Positions 19,131 to 30,442 of a DNA stretch of 64,000 bases are shown piece by piece. The DNA is from Thermoguttaceae bacterium. Lineage in GTDB: Bacteria; Planctomycetota; Planctomycetia; Pirellulales; Thermoguttaceae. The notes beneath the pieces were generated by a model. That model saw nothing but the letters and a program-made list of their open reading frames with translations, was not told the DNA's origin and made no database searches. Positions within the stretch are counted from its first letter, which is position 1; each line of letters starts with the position of its first letter. Location: NCBI GenBank assembly GCA_017407125.1, contig JAFQXE010000023.1, positions 62,001 to 126,000 on the forward strand, written 5' to 3'. The position numbers and the translations under genes are program-made.

Positions 19131-19360
19131 AATTAGCAATTAGCAATTTTCAATTAGCAATTACGCAAAGCGCAGGTCATAGATAATTCTAATCCTCAAG
19201 TATTAGGTTCGCCTTCGGCGAACTGCGTAATTCCGCCCGACAAGGTCGGTTCCTGATTGGAAGCGGGTAGCGCCAAAACCAGCTTTTTCGGAGGCAAAAC
19301 CTCATCCACTCGCCCGTGCGGCTTCGCACCCCGTTGGTTGCTTCATTACCGCCTTCCATT
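19131..19360. repeat. AATTAGC heptamers and family A element, copy 2
   Basis: AATTAGC units start at the preceding stop codon. From 19206 to 19360 lies a family A copy with the modules GTTCGCCTTCGGCGAAC, CCGACAAGGTCGG and GTGCGGCTTCGCAC, closing on the right inverted end TTCATTACCGCCTTCCATT. Its left inverted end is missing. Confidence 0.8.
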
Positions 19361-19406
19361 AATTAATATTTTAAAGAAATCTTTCGTTTAGAGGGGGGGC
19401 TGGTTC

Positions 19407-19434
19407 TTGACGAAAAATTGAAGTTCGGTAAAAT
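19407..19434 (+). promoter_or_regulatory. Sigma-70-like promoter upstream of ppdK
   Basis: TTGACG at 19407-19412, a 16-base spacer, TAAAAT at 19429-19434. The predicted leader of about 125 bases is otherwise unremarkable, and the ribosome binding site (AAGAAGGG) is modest. Confidence 0.55.
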
Positions 19435-19565
19435 ATATGAAATTTTATAGTTATTGGTAGACGAATTGGCTTATCGAAAGCGCGCCTAAAGCTGACGGAA
19501 GGTCAAGCAGTCTTTTTGTTTCACGTTTTTACGGCAGGTAAAACTGCCAAGAAGGGTATTCATCC

Positions 19566-22289
<2,724 letters not shown>

Positions 22290-22305
22290 TATTTGACTAA
22301 CCGCG

Positions 22306-22397
22306 CCGGGAACGAGGACTCCTCGTTCCCGGTTCGCGAATTAGATTGAATCACCTGCGTCGCCTGAAATTTCCTGATTTCAGGCGGCGTTTTTTTG
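22306..22397 (+). terminator. Double hairpin terminator after ppdK
   Basis: First hairpin: CCGGGAACGAGG at 22306-22317 pairs with CCTCGTTCCCGG at 22322-22333. Second hairpin: CGCCTGAAAT at 22362-22371 pairs with ATTTCAGGCG at 22378-22387, followed by GCG and seven T, a classical intrinsic terminator. Confidence 0.85.
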
Positions 22398-22399
22398 TA

Positions 22400-22732
22400 A
22401 ACCAAGGGCACACTCAAATCTTTCCTGCGATTGCACATGGTTGAGTCCGGTTCGCGGGCGTGTCGCCCGCTAGAACCGCGTAGCGGTTCAATTTTAATAG
22501 CCGTGGGTTTTAACCCACGGAATAAGAATACGACGAAATAATAATATCGATGAATACGCATTTCCACCGCGCCCCCAACGGGGGCGCGGGAGAAAATGCG
22601 GCTAAAGCGATAAGGGGAGGATATAACGCTTTTTCCGTGGGCTGAAGCCCACGGTTACAAGAGTTGCGTCCCTTCGGGACGCTATCTCCGCCTGAAATCT
22701 CCCGATTTCAGGCGGCGTTTTTTTAAAAATCT
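22400..22732. repeat. Palindrome tract ending in a second copy of the terminator
   Basis: There is no gene here. Palindromes in order include GGGCGTGTCGCCC, ACCGCGTAGCGGT, CCGTGGGTTTTAACCCACGG, CCGTGGGCTGAAGCCCACGG and GCGTCCCTTCGGGACGC. At 22688-22722 the terminator stem CCGCCTGAAAT/ATTTCAGGCGG plus T-run recurs, nearly identical to the one at 22362. Confidence 0.75.
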
Positions 22733-22832
22733 AATAAAAGTGAAAAATTGGTCTTGATTAAAACAGAAAAAACGGGTACTATCTCAGAAAACGCCCGAGA
22801 CGTCGGGAGAATTGTTTTTACCACCCGTTATT

Positions 22833-24056
22833 ATGATTAGTCGCTATCGAACTACTGCCGCAGTTTTGTTTTGCATCGGGCTGGCGCTGTGCCTGTCCGG
22901 ATGTCAGAGTTTCAAGTCGCAGTCGTTGAACGCAGAAGGCGTTCGGCGAATGAACAGCGGAGATCCCCAGCGAGCGGAAGACATGTTTCTCCGTGCGCGT
23001 TCGGCAAACCCGTCTGATGCGGACGCGTGCTATAATCTGGCGATTATCGAACATCAACGGGCGAAGTCCTGCGGAAATCCCGATAATTTCAACCGGGCGG
23101 AAGAATATTATCGTCTGGCGTTGGATCGCAACCCGTCTCACGTAGACGCTTACCGCGGTCTGGCGACGCTTTACTGCGACGAAAACCGTCCCGACGACGC
23201 CTTCGCGCTGCTGGAAAACTGGAATCGTCAGGAACTCGGAAGCGTCGAGCCGAAGATTGAGCTGGCGCGTTTATATAACGAATACAATCGAGTCGATCAG
23301 GCGGAAGCGAGTCTGCGTCAGGCGTTGGCGATGGACCCGCAAAACGTCCGCGCTATGAACTCGATGGCATACGTATACGAACAGAAAAACATGTACGCTG
23401 AGGCGTCTGCAATGTACTGCAAGTCCTTGCAGGTATTGCCAACGCAGACGGCGATTAACCAGCGTCGAGCGATGCTGGATCAGTCGATGGGCGGCTGTGC
23501 GACAGGCGCGTGTCAAACGCAAGTCGCGTGCAATACTCCCGCTCCCGCGCCGGCATGTCAGACATGCGAACCCGCTCCTCCGGTTGCGTGTTCGAGCGCT
23601 GTCGCGATTTGCGGACCTCAGCCGAAACCGCTTGATCCGCCGGGATGGGCGATGACGCCTGCTCCCTGCTGCGTTCCTCAATGCGCCAGTCCGACGCTGT
23701 TAGGCAATAACACGTGCGTTCCAACGCCGGCTAAAACGGCTCAAAGCGCTTCCTATTCGCCGTCGGTTGCCAATCAGGCGGAGGAACCGGAAAAGAACGC
23801 TGCGGCTGAGAACAGCCAATCGAAATCGACATCCATTTTATCGGATGCGGAACCTGCGTTGCCAGAACAGGATTCAGCGTTGACGGAACAGGAACCCGCC
23901 ATTCCAGAAGTGGAACCCGCTGTCCCGGAACCTGTTGTAACCAATCCAGAGCCGGCAGCCCCGACGCCCGTTGCGGCAAATCCAACCCCGAAGAAAATCC
24001 TGCCGGGCATCCCGACGCCCCCGACTGTCGCGTCGGAAAAAACGGAACTATATTGA
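22833..24056 (+). CDS. TPR-repeat lipoprotein with Pro-rich tail
   Basis: Start placed at the ATG at 22833 because the frame upstream adds only a few unsupported residues from a TTG. A lipoprotein signal ends at the lipobox LSGC (Cys near residue 23). Four to five tetratricopeptide repeats span about 35-210 (MNSGDPQRAEDMFLRARSANPSDADACYNLA and related units, split by loops). The C-terminal half is Cys- and Pro-rich, with degenerate repeats of the PEQEPAIPEVEPAV kind that suggest an extended periplasmic tail. It is likely an envelope scaffold. No partner gene is adjacent. Confidence 0.85.
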   Translation: MISRYRTTAAVLFCIGLALCLSGCQSFKSQSLNAEGVRRMNSGDPQRAEDMFLRARSANPSDADACYNLAIIEHQRAKSCGNPDNFNRAEEYYRLALDRNPSHVDAYRGLATLYCDENRPDDAFALLENWNRQELGSVEPKIELARLYNEYNRVDQAEASLRQALAMDPQNVRAMNSMAYVYEQKNMYAEASAMYCKSLQVLPTQTAINQRRAMLDQSMGGCATGACQTQVACNTPAPAPACQTCEPAPPVACSSAVAICGPQPKPLDPPGWAMTPAPCCVPQCASPTLLGNNTCVPTPAKTAQSASYSPSVANQAEEPEKNAAAENSQSKSTSILSDAEPALPEQDSALTEQEPAIPEVEPAVPEPVVTNPEPAAPTPVAANPTPKKILPGIPTPPTVASEKTELY

Positions 24057-24058
24057 TA

Positions 24059-24087
24059 TTGCATTCTTCCGGCGTTTGTTGTATAAT
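24059..24087 (+). promoter_or_regulatory. Sigma-70-like promoter upstream of the DUF3467 gene
   Basis: TTGCAT at 24059-24064, 17-base spacer, perfect TATAAT at 24082-24087. The leader to the ATG at 24220 would be about 125 bases. The downstream genes dxr and rseP may be read from it. Confidence 0.55.
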
Positions 24088-24219
24088 AATTTAAGAAAGC
24101 TGGAACGTTTTTAATGCAATATGCGTCAAATAGACAAGATTGGTTAAAAACAATTCACTATTGTTTATTTCAAACAATTTAACGTTTTTTATAGTAATAT
24201 AAAAAGAAAGGTAGTTTAA

Positions 24220-24558
24220 ATGTCCACAGAAAACCCCGCTCCCGAAGCCACTAAACAAGCGCCTGCTCCGCAAGTTCAGATCAACGACGACAAAGCTGTA
24301 ACCAGCTACGCCAATTTCTGCCGCGTTACCGGCACGCCGGAAGAACTGATTATCGATTTCGGTCTCAACCCGCAGCCGATTGGAGTTCCGACCGCTCCGA
24401 TTACCATTACGCAGCGCATCATCACCAACTTCTACACCGCCAAGCGCATTCTTCACGCTCTGAGCATGACCGTTCAGCGTCACGAAGCCGCCTTTGGCGT
24501 TCTCGAAATTGACGTTCAGAAACGCGTTCGTCCGAACCTTCAGGCTCCGGCGAAATAG
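24220..24558 (+). CDS. DUF3467 family protein
   Basis: A 112-aa soluble protein. The conserved block runs from SYANFCRVTGTPEELIIDFG through ITQRIITNFYTAKRILHALSMTVQRHEAAFG, which matches DUF3467 as I know it: a small family with no established role, common in planctomycetes and other bacteria. The N-terminal 25 residues are Pro/Ala-rich and probably disordered. A weak ribosome binding site (AAAGG) precedes the ATG. dxr follows after roughly 90 bases. Confidence 0.85.
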   Translation: MSTENPAPEATKQAPAPQVQINDDKAVTSYANFCRVTGTPEELIIDFGLNPQPIGVPTAPITITQRIITNFYTAKRILHALSMTVQRHEAAFGVLEIDVQKRVRPNLQAPAK

Positions 24559-24651
24559 TTTAGCAGTCAGCGAATAGCTCAAACTTAGCGTATAGAATTC
24601 AAAGCGCATAACCCATACTATGCGCTTCATTCTATGCGCTTTGCGCTTATT

Positions 24652-25836
24652 ATGACCAGACAAAATATCTCTCTTCTCGGATCAACCGGCAGTATCGGCT
24701 GCAGTACGCTGGATGTAATTTCTCATTCAGACGGGGCGATGCATCTCTGCGCTCTGGCAGGGCACAGCAACATCAAGCTGTTGATTGAACAGACTCAGCA
24801 GTTTAAGCCCAAATACGTAGCGGTTACGAACCCTCAAACGGCGTCTGAAGTTGACAAATCTCTTTTTCCAGACGGTACAATTTTGCTCAAAGGCCCGGAA
24901 TCGTTGATTCAGCTGGCTCAGCTTCCCGAGGCGCAGACAGTTGTATGCGCGGTTGTCGGCAGGGCAGGGCTGGAAAGTACGATGGCGGCGCTGCAGGCTT
25001 CAAAGAGAGTCGCTCTTGCCAACAAAGAGAGCCTGGTGATCGGCGGAGAGCTGGTAATAGAAGCGTCGAAAAAGTACAACGCGCCTTTGCTGCCCATTGA
25101 CAGTGAACACGGCGCGGTGTTCCAGTCCCTTCGCGCCGGGAACCATTCGGAGATCAAACGGGTCGTTTTGACCGCCAGCGGAGGCCCGTTCCGGGAATAT
25201 TCAGAACAACAACTCCAGTCGGTAACGCTCGAACAGGCGCTGGCTCATCCCACGTGGAAGATGGGAAAGAAGATTACCATCGATTCCGCGACGCTGATGA
25301 ACAAGGCTCTGGAGATTGTCGAAGCCCGATGGCTTTTCAATTTGACGGCGGAGCAGATAGCCGTCGTCATTCACCCGCAATCGTACGTCCATTCGATGGT
25401 GGAGTTCGTAGACGGGTCAGTAATCGCTCAAATCAGCCCGCCGGACATGCGTTTGCCGATTCAGTACGCGCTAACCTGTCCAGAGCGAACGCCAGGTCCA
25501 GCAAGCCAAATGGACTGGTCTGTATGCCATAAATTAGACTTTTTTCCTCCAGATATGACGCAAAAGCGGTTTAAGGGCTTGTCATTAGCTCTTAAAGTGG
25601 TAAAATACGGAGGAAGTTCAGCCTGCGTAATGAACGCGGCGAACGAAGTTGCCGTACAATATTTTATTGAAGGCAAAATACCCTTCCTGGAAATTGTTTC
25701 GACGTGCTGCAAAGCGGTGGACGCCCATCTGCAGTCCGGGTTTATTCCCCATCCGACGCTGGACGAGTTGATTCAGATAGACAATCAAACTCGCCAATGG
25801 ACTCAGCGGGAACTGGACGCCCTTGCCAATGCGTAA
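24652..25836 (+). CDS. dxr: 1-deoxy-D-xylulose 5-phosphate reductoisomerase
   Basis: Second step of the MEP isoprenoid pathway (DXP to MEP, NADPH and divalent metal dependent). The NADPH-binding loop LLGSTGSIGCSTLDV is at the very start. The catalytic region PIDSEHGAVFQSL and the later TLMNKALEIVEARWLFN, HPQSYVHSMVEFVDGS and GGSSACVMNAANEVAV are canonical. Start chosen at 24652 because it places the NADPH loop at the usual distance. An ATG at 24634 would add six residues encoded by a local repeat of ATGCGCTT. It is followed by rseP after 70 bases, a widespread dxr-rseP pairing. Confidence 0.97.
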   Translation: MTRQNISLLGSTGSIGCSTLDVISHSDGAMHLCALAGHSNIKLLIEQTQQFKPKYVAVTNPQTASEVDKSLFPDGTILLKGPESLIQLAQLPEAQTVVCAVVGRAGLESTMAALQASKRVALANKESLVIGGELVIEASKKYNAPLLPIDSEHGAVFQSLRAGNHSEIKRVVLTASGGPFREYSEQQLQSVTLEQALAHPTWKMGKKITIDSATLMNKALEIVEARWLFNLTAEQIAVVIHPQSYVHSMVEFVDGSVIAQISPPDMRLPIQYALTCPERTPGPASQMDWSVCHKLDFFPPDMTQKRFKGLSLALKVVKYGGSSACVMNAANEVAVQYFIEGKIPFLEIVSTCCKAVDAHLQSGFIPHPTLDELIQIDNQTRQWTQRELDALANA

Positions 25837-25906
25837 TTCGGAACGTAATTCGCGATTACTAAGGAGCGTTGTGTAAACTCCTTATTCCTAACACTAAAAC
25901 ATAAAT

Positions 25907-28102
25907 ATGAGCGCTATATTACTGTCGTCTTTATCCTATTTGTTTTCGATTTCATTTTGGATTTCCGTGCTGGTGGTTATGCTGGTATTCGGATTTCTGA
26001 TTCTCATTCACGAGTTCGGCCACTTTATCGTCGCGAAATGGTGCGGCGTAAAAGTCGAGAAATTCTATATTGGTTTTGATTTCTGGGGATGTTCGCTGTG
26101 CAAATTTCAGTGGGGAGAGACTGAATACGGCATTGGCGCCTTCCCGCTGGGCGGATACGTCAAAATGCTGGGTCAGGAAGACAACCCCGGCGAGCTTCGA
26201 GAAGAGTACGAAAAATCCAAGCTGGCGATATATAAAGGCGCAGACGACATGGCTGACGTTGAGGCTTTAGACGAACAGCGCGAAATCCTTCACGACCCTC
26301 GCAGCTATTTGGCGAAACCTGTATGGCAGCGAATGGCGATTATCGTCGCCGGCGTTACGATGAACGCGATTTTTGCGTACGTTGCCGGGATTCTCGCGTA
26401 TCAGGCTGGCATTGAAGAAAACCCGCCGGAGGTCAGCGTCGTTGCCGGGTCGCCGGCGTGGAATAACGGTCTGCGTTCCGGAGATACAATCGTCAGCATC
26501 AACGGCGTTCAAACCAGTTCGTTCAGCAAAGTTCAGCAGAACGTCGCTTTGTCCGGGAAGAAGTCTGAAAATGGCTTGGAAGTTTGGATTAATTCAGTTG
26601 ATACGGAAAAATTAGAAAAGCTGAAAATCCCAACGAAAAGCAACGGCATGAACCAGGTCATGGGGATTCTGCCCGCCAACAGTCTTAATTTGGTTGAAAA
26701 AATGCCAGGCAGACCGGGTTCTCCCGCCGCCGCGGCGTTCTATAATCCTGAGAAGAAGTCAATGGAGCTGCCGGAAAATACGTGTATCAAGGCGGTTGAC
26801 GGAACTCCTGTAAAGTCGTACAACGATTTCGCGGAATATCTCCGCTTTCATCGCGACAAGCCTGTAAAGGTAACGATTGGACCAAATCGTTCGTGTAAAG
26901 GTTCAAACGATTCTGCGCCTAAATTGAAAACCAAAAACGTTGTTATTCCTCCTCGACCGGCTCTGGATTTAGGTCTGGTTATGAAAATCGGCAAGATTAC
27001 CGGCGTTCGTCCAAACAGCCCGGCTCATCGAGCGGGGATTAAAGTTGGCGACGAGCTTTTAACGCTTGACGATTTCCCGATTGCTGACCCGTGGAAGTTC
27101 CCGCAGGTTATAGAACAGCGAGTCAAAAAACATCAGGAATCCGGGTCTGAAGAACCGCTGTCGATTACGATTGGCATTCAGCGAATCCGCGAGCTGCGCG
27201 ATGGGGAAAAGGAACGCGATTCCATCATTAAAGAAACGTATACGCTCATGGACGTCAAACAGACGTCTGACTATTCCCCGATTTTGCGTCATTGCAGCCT
27301 GGCGGTTCCAGAATTGGGTTTCTGCTATGAGATTACCAATAACATTTATTATGTTCTGCCCGGCTCTCCGGCAGACAAAGCAGGCATTCTGCCCAAGATG
27401 AAAATTACCGGATTCCAGATTTTGCCTCCGGAATATCCGGCAGACGAAAAGCAGGCGGGCGTTACAAAGGCTCAATGGGAATCCTATTACGAGAAGTTCC
27501 CCAGGATCAATCTCGACGATCATCACCCGGACTGGGCTTTTGTGATGGATACCATTCAGAGTTACCCGGTGGGAACGAAAGTTCGTCTCTTTACCGACGT
27601 TATGACGTTCGAAGTAACGCCAGAGGAATCGAAAGACAGCTTTATTCCTGACCGCGGCTTAACCGTTTACGCTAAAACTGCCAAGATCAGAGCGACGTCT
27701 TTTGGCGAATCCGTCAGCATGGGCGTTGAGAAGACAAACGAGATGTTTTTACTGGTCTTCCGAATGCTTCATCGCCTTTGTACTGGCGAGGTTTCCATGA
27801 AAGGCCTGGGCGGTCCTGTCATGCTGGCTCAGGTGGCGTACCAGTCCGCCAACCGCGGCTTTGGAATTCTCATGCTTTTCACCTGTATGATCAGCGCCAA
27901 CCTGGCGGTTTTCAACCTGCTGCCTATTCCCGTTGTGGACGGCGGACACGTCGTCTTCCTGGCCTGGGAATGGATTTTCGGAACCCCGCCGCCGGAAAAC
28001 CTGATGATTATTCTGTCCTACATCGGCTTGTTTATTTTGCTGGCTTTGATGGTTTGGACGCTTCTGCTCGATTGTGGAATTATTTCCCGTTATAATATGT
28101 AA
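25907..28102 (+). CDS. rseP: RseP-family site-2 metalloprotease with extra PDZ domains
   Basis: An intramembrane zinc protease that in other bacteria cleaves anti-sigma factors and signal-peptide remnants. The zinc motif HEFGH is at residues 35-39 in the first membrane helix, and the second ligand region appears as NLLPIPVVDGGHV near 680. Between them I see PDZ-like segments near 180-215 (SPAWNNGLRSGDTIVSING), 365-400 (SPAHRAGIKVGDELLTLDD) and 495-520 (SPADKAGILPKMKI), with a possible fourth, partial one near 300. At 731 aa it is far longer than the 420-450 aa of most RseP proteins; the excess is periplasmic. Confidence 0.93.
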   Translation: MSAILLSSLSYLFSISFWISVLVVMLVFGFLILIHEFGHFIVAKWCGVKVEKFYIGFDFWGCSLCKFQWGETEYGIGAFPLGGYVKMLGQEDNPGELREEYEKSKLAIYKGADDMADVEALDEQREILHDPRSYLAKPVWQRMAIIVAGVTMNAIFAYVAGILAYQAGIEENPPEVSVVAGSPAWNNGLRSGDTIVSINGVQTSSFSKVQQNVALSGKKSENGLEVWINSVDTEKLEKLKIPTKSNGMNQVMGILPANSLNLVEKMPGRPGSPAAAAFYNPEKKSMELPENTCIKAVDGTPVKSYNDFAEYLRFHRDKPVKVTIGPNRSCKGSNDSAPKLKTKNVVIPPRPALDLGLVMKIGKITGVRPNSPAHRAGIKVGDELLTLDDFPIADPWKFPQVIEQRVKKHQESGSEEPLSITIGIQRIRELRDGEKERDSIIKETYTLMDVKQTSDYSPILRHCSLAVPELGFCYEITNNIYYVLPGSPADKAGILPKMKITGFQILPPEYPADEKQAGVTKAQWESYYEKFPRINLDDHHPDWAFVMDTIQSYPVGTKVRLFTDVMTFEVTPEESKDSFIPDRGLTVYAKTAKIRATSFGESVSMGVEKTNEMFLLVFRMLHRLCTGEVSMKGLGGPVMLAQVAYQSANRGFGILMLFTCMISANLAVFNLLPIPVVDGGHVVFLAWEWIFGTPPPENLMIILSYIGLFILLALMVWTLLLDCGIISRYNM

Positions 28103-28124
28103 CTCGCAGAGTTTTACAAAGAGA

Positions 28125-28517
28125 TTATTCAAACAGCGACCTGTTCTGATCGAATCCGGACAGGTCGCCTGCTTTATCTTTAAGCCATGCGACAAGAATG
28201 TCGCAGACGTATTCTATTTCCTCGTCTGAAAGAGCTTTGCCGGGCGAGATGTTGTGCCATTTCTGCAGACAGCCGCGGCAGCAGCATCCCGTCGCGTGCT
28301 GAGCGATAAAGACAACGTGCCCGCGCATGGGCGTCTGTTTGCCGTCGTTGAGAGGGAACGCGCTTGCCAGCCGTTGAGAGATTATCGTTCGCGCCTGAGC
28401 GCGGATTTCGTTCCAGCCCCGCAATGCTATATACGCTCTGTCCCGATTCGTCAGTTTAAATCGGGAACGAAACGGAGACTGTTCGAGGCGCTTCTTGAGC
28501 TCTTCAAAAGATAGCAT
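28125..28517 (-). CDS. DUF4186 family protein
   Basis: The start is placed at the ATG giving MLSFEELKKRLEQSPFRSRF. A further ATG upstream would add ten residues coded by a GGCAGTA repeat. The 130-aa protein has the family hallmarks RDRAYIALRGWNEIRAQARTII, a His and Cys cluster HATGCCCRGCLQKWH that may bind metal, and IEYVCDILVAWLKD at the end. DUF4186 has no assigned role. It converges on rseP with 22 bases between the stops. Confidence 0.85.
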   Translation of the reverse strand: MLSFEELKKRLEQSPFRSRFKLTNRDRAYIALRGWNEIRAQARTIISQRLASAFPLNDGKQTPMRGHVVFIAQHATGCCCRGCLQKWHNISPGKALSDEEIEYVCDILVAWLKDKAGDLSGFDQNRSLFE

Positions 28518-28530
28518 TATTAGAAAGAAA

Positions 28531-28590
28531 TAGGCAGTAGAGCGCATGCGTCTAAAAAACTACTGCCTACTGCCTATTGCCTACTGCCTT
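28531..28590. repeat. GGCAGTA inverted heptamer element
   Basis: A short left arm TAGGCAGTAG and a four-unit right arm CTACTGCC/CTACTGCC/TATTGCC/TACTGCC flank a core with GCGCATGCG. It separates two minus-strand genes. Confidence 0.8.
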
Positions 28591-28595
28591 AACAA

Positions 28596-29615
28596 CTATC
28601 CAATAAACTCATTCCCAATCTTGCGGGCGCGGTTTGGTTTGTCGAGGTTGATGCCTTCGGCGGTTCCGATCTGTACCAGCAGGTTCCAGCCAGCCATGAG
28701 TTGGAAGAACTTTTCGTAGCCCTTGAGTTCCGGCAGTTTAATGGTCGGGAACGGGGTGTCTTTGGTGGACAGGGCGACGACGGTGCAGCCGACGTTTTTC
28801 TCGAAAATGGACTGCATCTTTTCGAATTCCGATTCAAACGGTTCGACGAAGAAGATGACGTCGTTTTCGCGCATGATTTCTTCGACGCCGTGCAGAGCGT
28901 AGGTGCCTTCGAGGAAGTCGCTTTGCTTGCGGGTGATTTCGTTGGTTTTGAGCGTCAGTTCTTCAGCAACGCCGTCGTTGCGGCCGGCGAAGAAGATGGT
29001 TCTGGCGTTGGCGGCTTTTTCGATAATAGCCGGGTCGTATTCCGTTGTCATGATTTGAGCGGACAGGTCGGCGGCAGCGGTTTTGTTTGCGTCGCATTCG
29101 CAGCATTTAATCAGATTGCAGAGAATGGAGCGATAAACCAACGCCTGTTCGACAACGGACTTGGTAGCGGCAACAGCGTCTTCTTTTCCGCAGGAAAGAA
29201 CAACGCATTCGTCGGACAGTTCCTGAAGCGGGGTTCCCGCGTTGGCGGTAACGCCGAAAATGTTCTTCTGCCCCTTCGCCTTGAGCTGTTTGATGAGGGT
29301 AATGAGTTCCTTGGTCTTGCCGCTGTTCGAGGCGCCCATAACAGCAAATCGGGACAGGTCGTATTCGCAGCCCTGGAAGCTCCCGTCGGTTGCGACGGCG
29401 ATGGGCAGCCCGCGTTTGAGAACGCCGTAGATAAAGCTCTTCGCCGGGAAAATTCGGCTGGAGCCTTCGCCAGTCAGAAAGACCGCTCCGGTCTGTTCAA
29501 TCGCCTTTGCCATGTTGGCTGTCTGCGAAAAATCGAAGTTGCGAATGACGTCTGCCGTTTCCAGCATTTCCTTAACCAACGCAAAATCCTTGTAACGAGA
29601 ATCGGTAAGATTCAT
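28596..29615 (-). CDS. SIS-domain phosphosugar-binding protein (isomerase/deaminase type)
   Basis: The start ATG at 29615 has a clear AAGGAG site 6-7 bases upstream; a longer frame exists but has no such site. The 339-aa protein carries two SIS domains. The first shows GAVFLTGEGSSRIFPAK and VMGASNSGKTKELITL; the second starts near residue 185 (ARTIFFAGRNDGVAEE). This matches the isomerase half of GlmS and AgaS/FrlB-like proteins. The glutaminase domain is absent, so it is not GlmS. The substrate is probably an amino- or ketosugar phosphate. No sugar-uptake genes are adjacent. Confidence 0.85.
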   Translation of the reverse strand: MNLTDSRYKDFALVKEMLETADVIRNFDFSQTANMAKAIEQTGAVFLTGEGSSRIFPAKSFIYGVLKRGLPIAVATDGSFQGCEYDLSRFAVMGASNSGKTKELITLIKQLKAKGQKNIFGVTANAGTPLQELSDECVVLSCGKEDAVAATKSVVEQALVYRSILCNLIKCCECDANKTAAADLSAQIMTTEYDPAIIEKAANARTIFFAGRNDGVAEELTLKTNEITRKQSDFLEGTYALHGVEEIMRENDVIFFVEPFESEFEKMQSIFEKNVGCTVVALSTKDTPFPTIKLPELKGYEKFFQLMAGWNLLVQIGTAEGINLDKPNRARKIGNEFIG

Positions 29616-29816
29616 AAGGGTCTCCTTAATAAAACATTTCTGAGAAAAATTTCTCTGCCCAGTTCCAATTCCCGGACAGTCCAACTGTACTATATTATAC
29701 AATATAAAAAAAAGAATTCAAGCGGTTTGAAGAAAGAATCCCAAAGATAAATTCATCTCCCCCCTATTGCAGTCTAACCAATAATCTGTAAAATTTGGGG
29801 GATAAGGAGTTAAACG

Positions 29817-30338
29817 ATGCGTATTTCTTTCCTGTCGAACTGGATAAAACGCTTGCGGATCTGGTATTATAAACGTCTGGATTCGCTGGACGTCTACGAT
29901 TTATCCCAGCCGTTGGGCAAACGGGGGGAACAATACGCTGCCAGATATCTTCAAACGAAGGGATACGAGATTGTCCGGAAGAACTGGAAAAACGGTCAGT
30001 ACGAACTCGACATTGTCGCTCAGGACGGCGACGTTCTCGTTTTTGTCGAGGTAAAGACCAGGTCTGACGACGATATCAACCCGCCGGAACGAAACGTCAA
30101 CGGAGAGAAACAGCGCAGAATCGTCAAGGCGGCGGAGAGCTTCATAAAAATGTATATGAATCTTCTCGGCTTGAAAGAATACCGCTTCGACGTGGTTGGA
30201 ATCGTCTGGCGGCATGGGGAAAAGCGTCCGGAAATCGTTCGTCATTGGGAAGACTGCATTGATCCTCAAGATTATACATCTTCCCCGCGGCGCAAAAGTT
30301 CTCGACGTTCTGACGACCCGTTTACGGTTCGGTTTTAA
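29817..30338 (+). CDS. yraN: YraN/UPF0102 family endonuclease-like protein
   Basis: A 173-aa protein with the restriction-endonuclease-like fold of UPF0102. The order GKRGEQYAARYLQTKGYEIVRKNWK, then GQYELDIVAQDGDVLVFVEVKTR (the Glu/Asp-x-Glu-x-Lys active-site pattern), then VNGEKQRRIVKAAESF is characteristic. An N-terminal extension of about 40 residues and a Ser/Arg tail exceed the usual 115-130 aa. AAGGAG at 29804-29809 supports the ATG at 29817. The biological role is still uncertain; some relatives are linked to DNA recombination. Confidence 0.92.
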   Translation: MRISFLSNWIKRLRIWYYKRLDSLDVYDLSQPLGKRGEQYAARYLQTKGYEIVRKNWKNGQYELDIVAQDGDVLVFVEVKTRSDDDINPPERNVNGEKQRRIVKAAESFIKMYMNLLGLKEYRFDVVGIVWRHGEKRPEIVRHWEDCIDPQDYTSSPRRKSSRRSDDPFTVRF

Positions 30339-30442
30339 TATCTCCTCTCTCCCCCTGTTGCATTTCTTTTTAGACTCTGATAAAATTAAAGTCAGTTGGG
30401 ATGTAAACCTCTACACTAATTATTCATCTGAAAGGAGCCGTC

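Noticed and set aside
28518..28547. Ten-residue longer start for the DUF4186 gene
   Set aside because: The extra codons derive from a GGCAGTA repeat and fall before the conserved start of the family.
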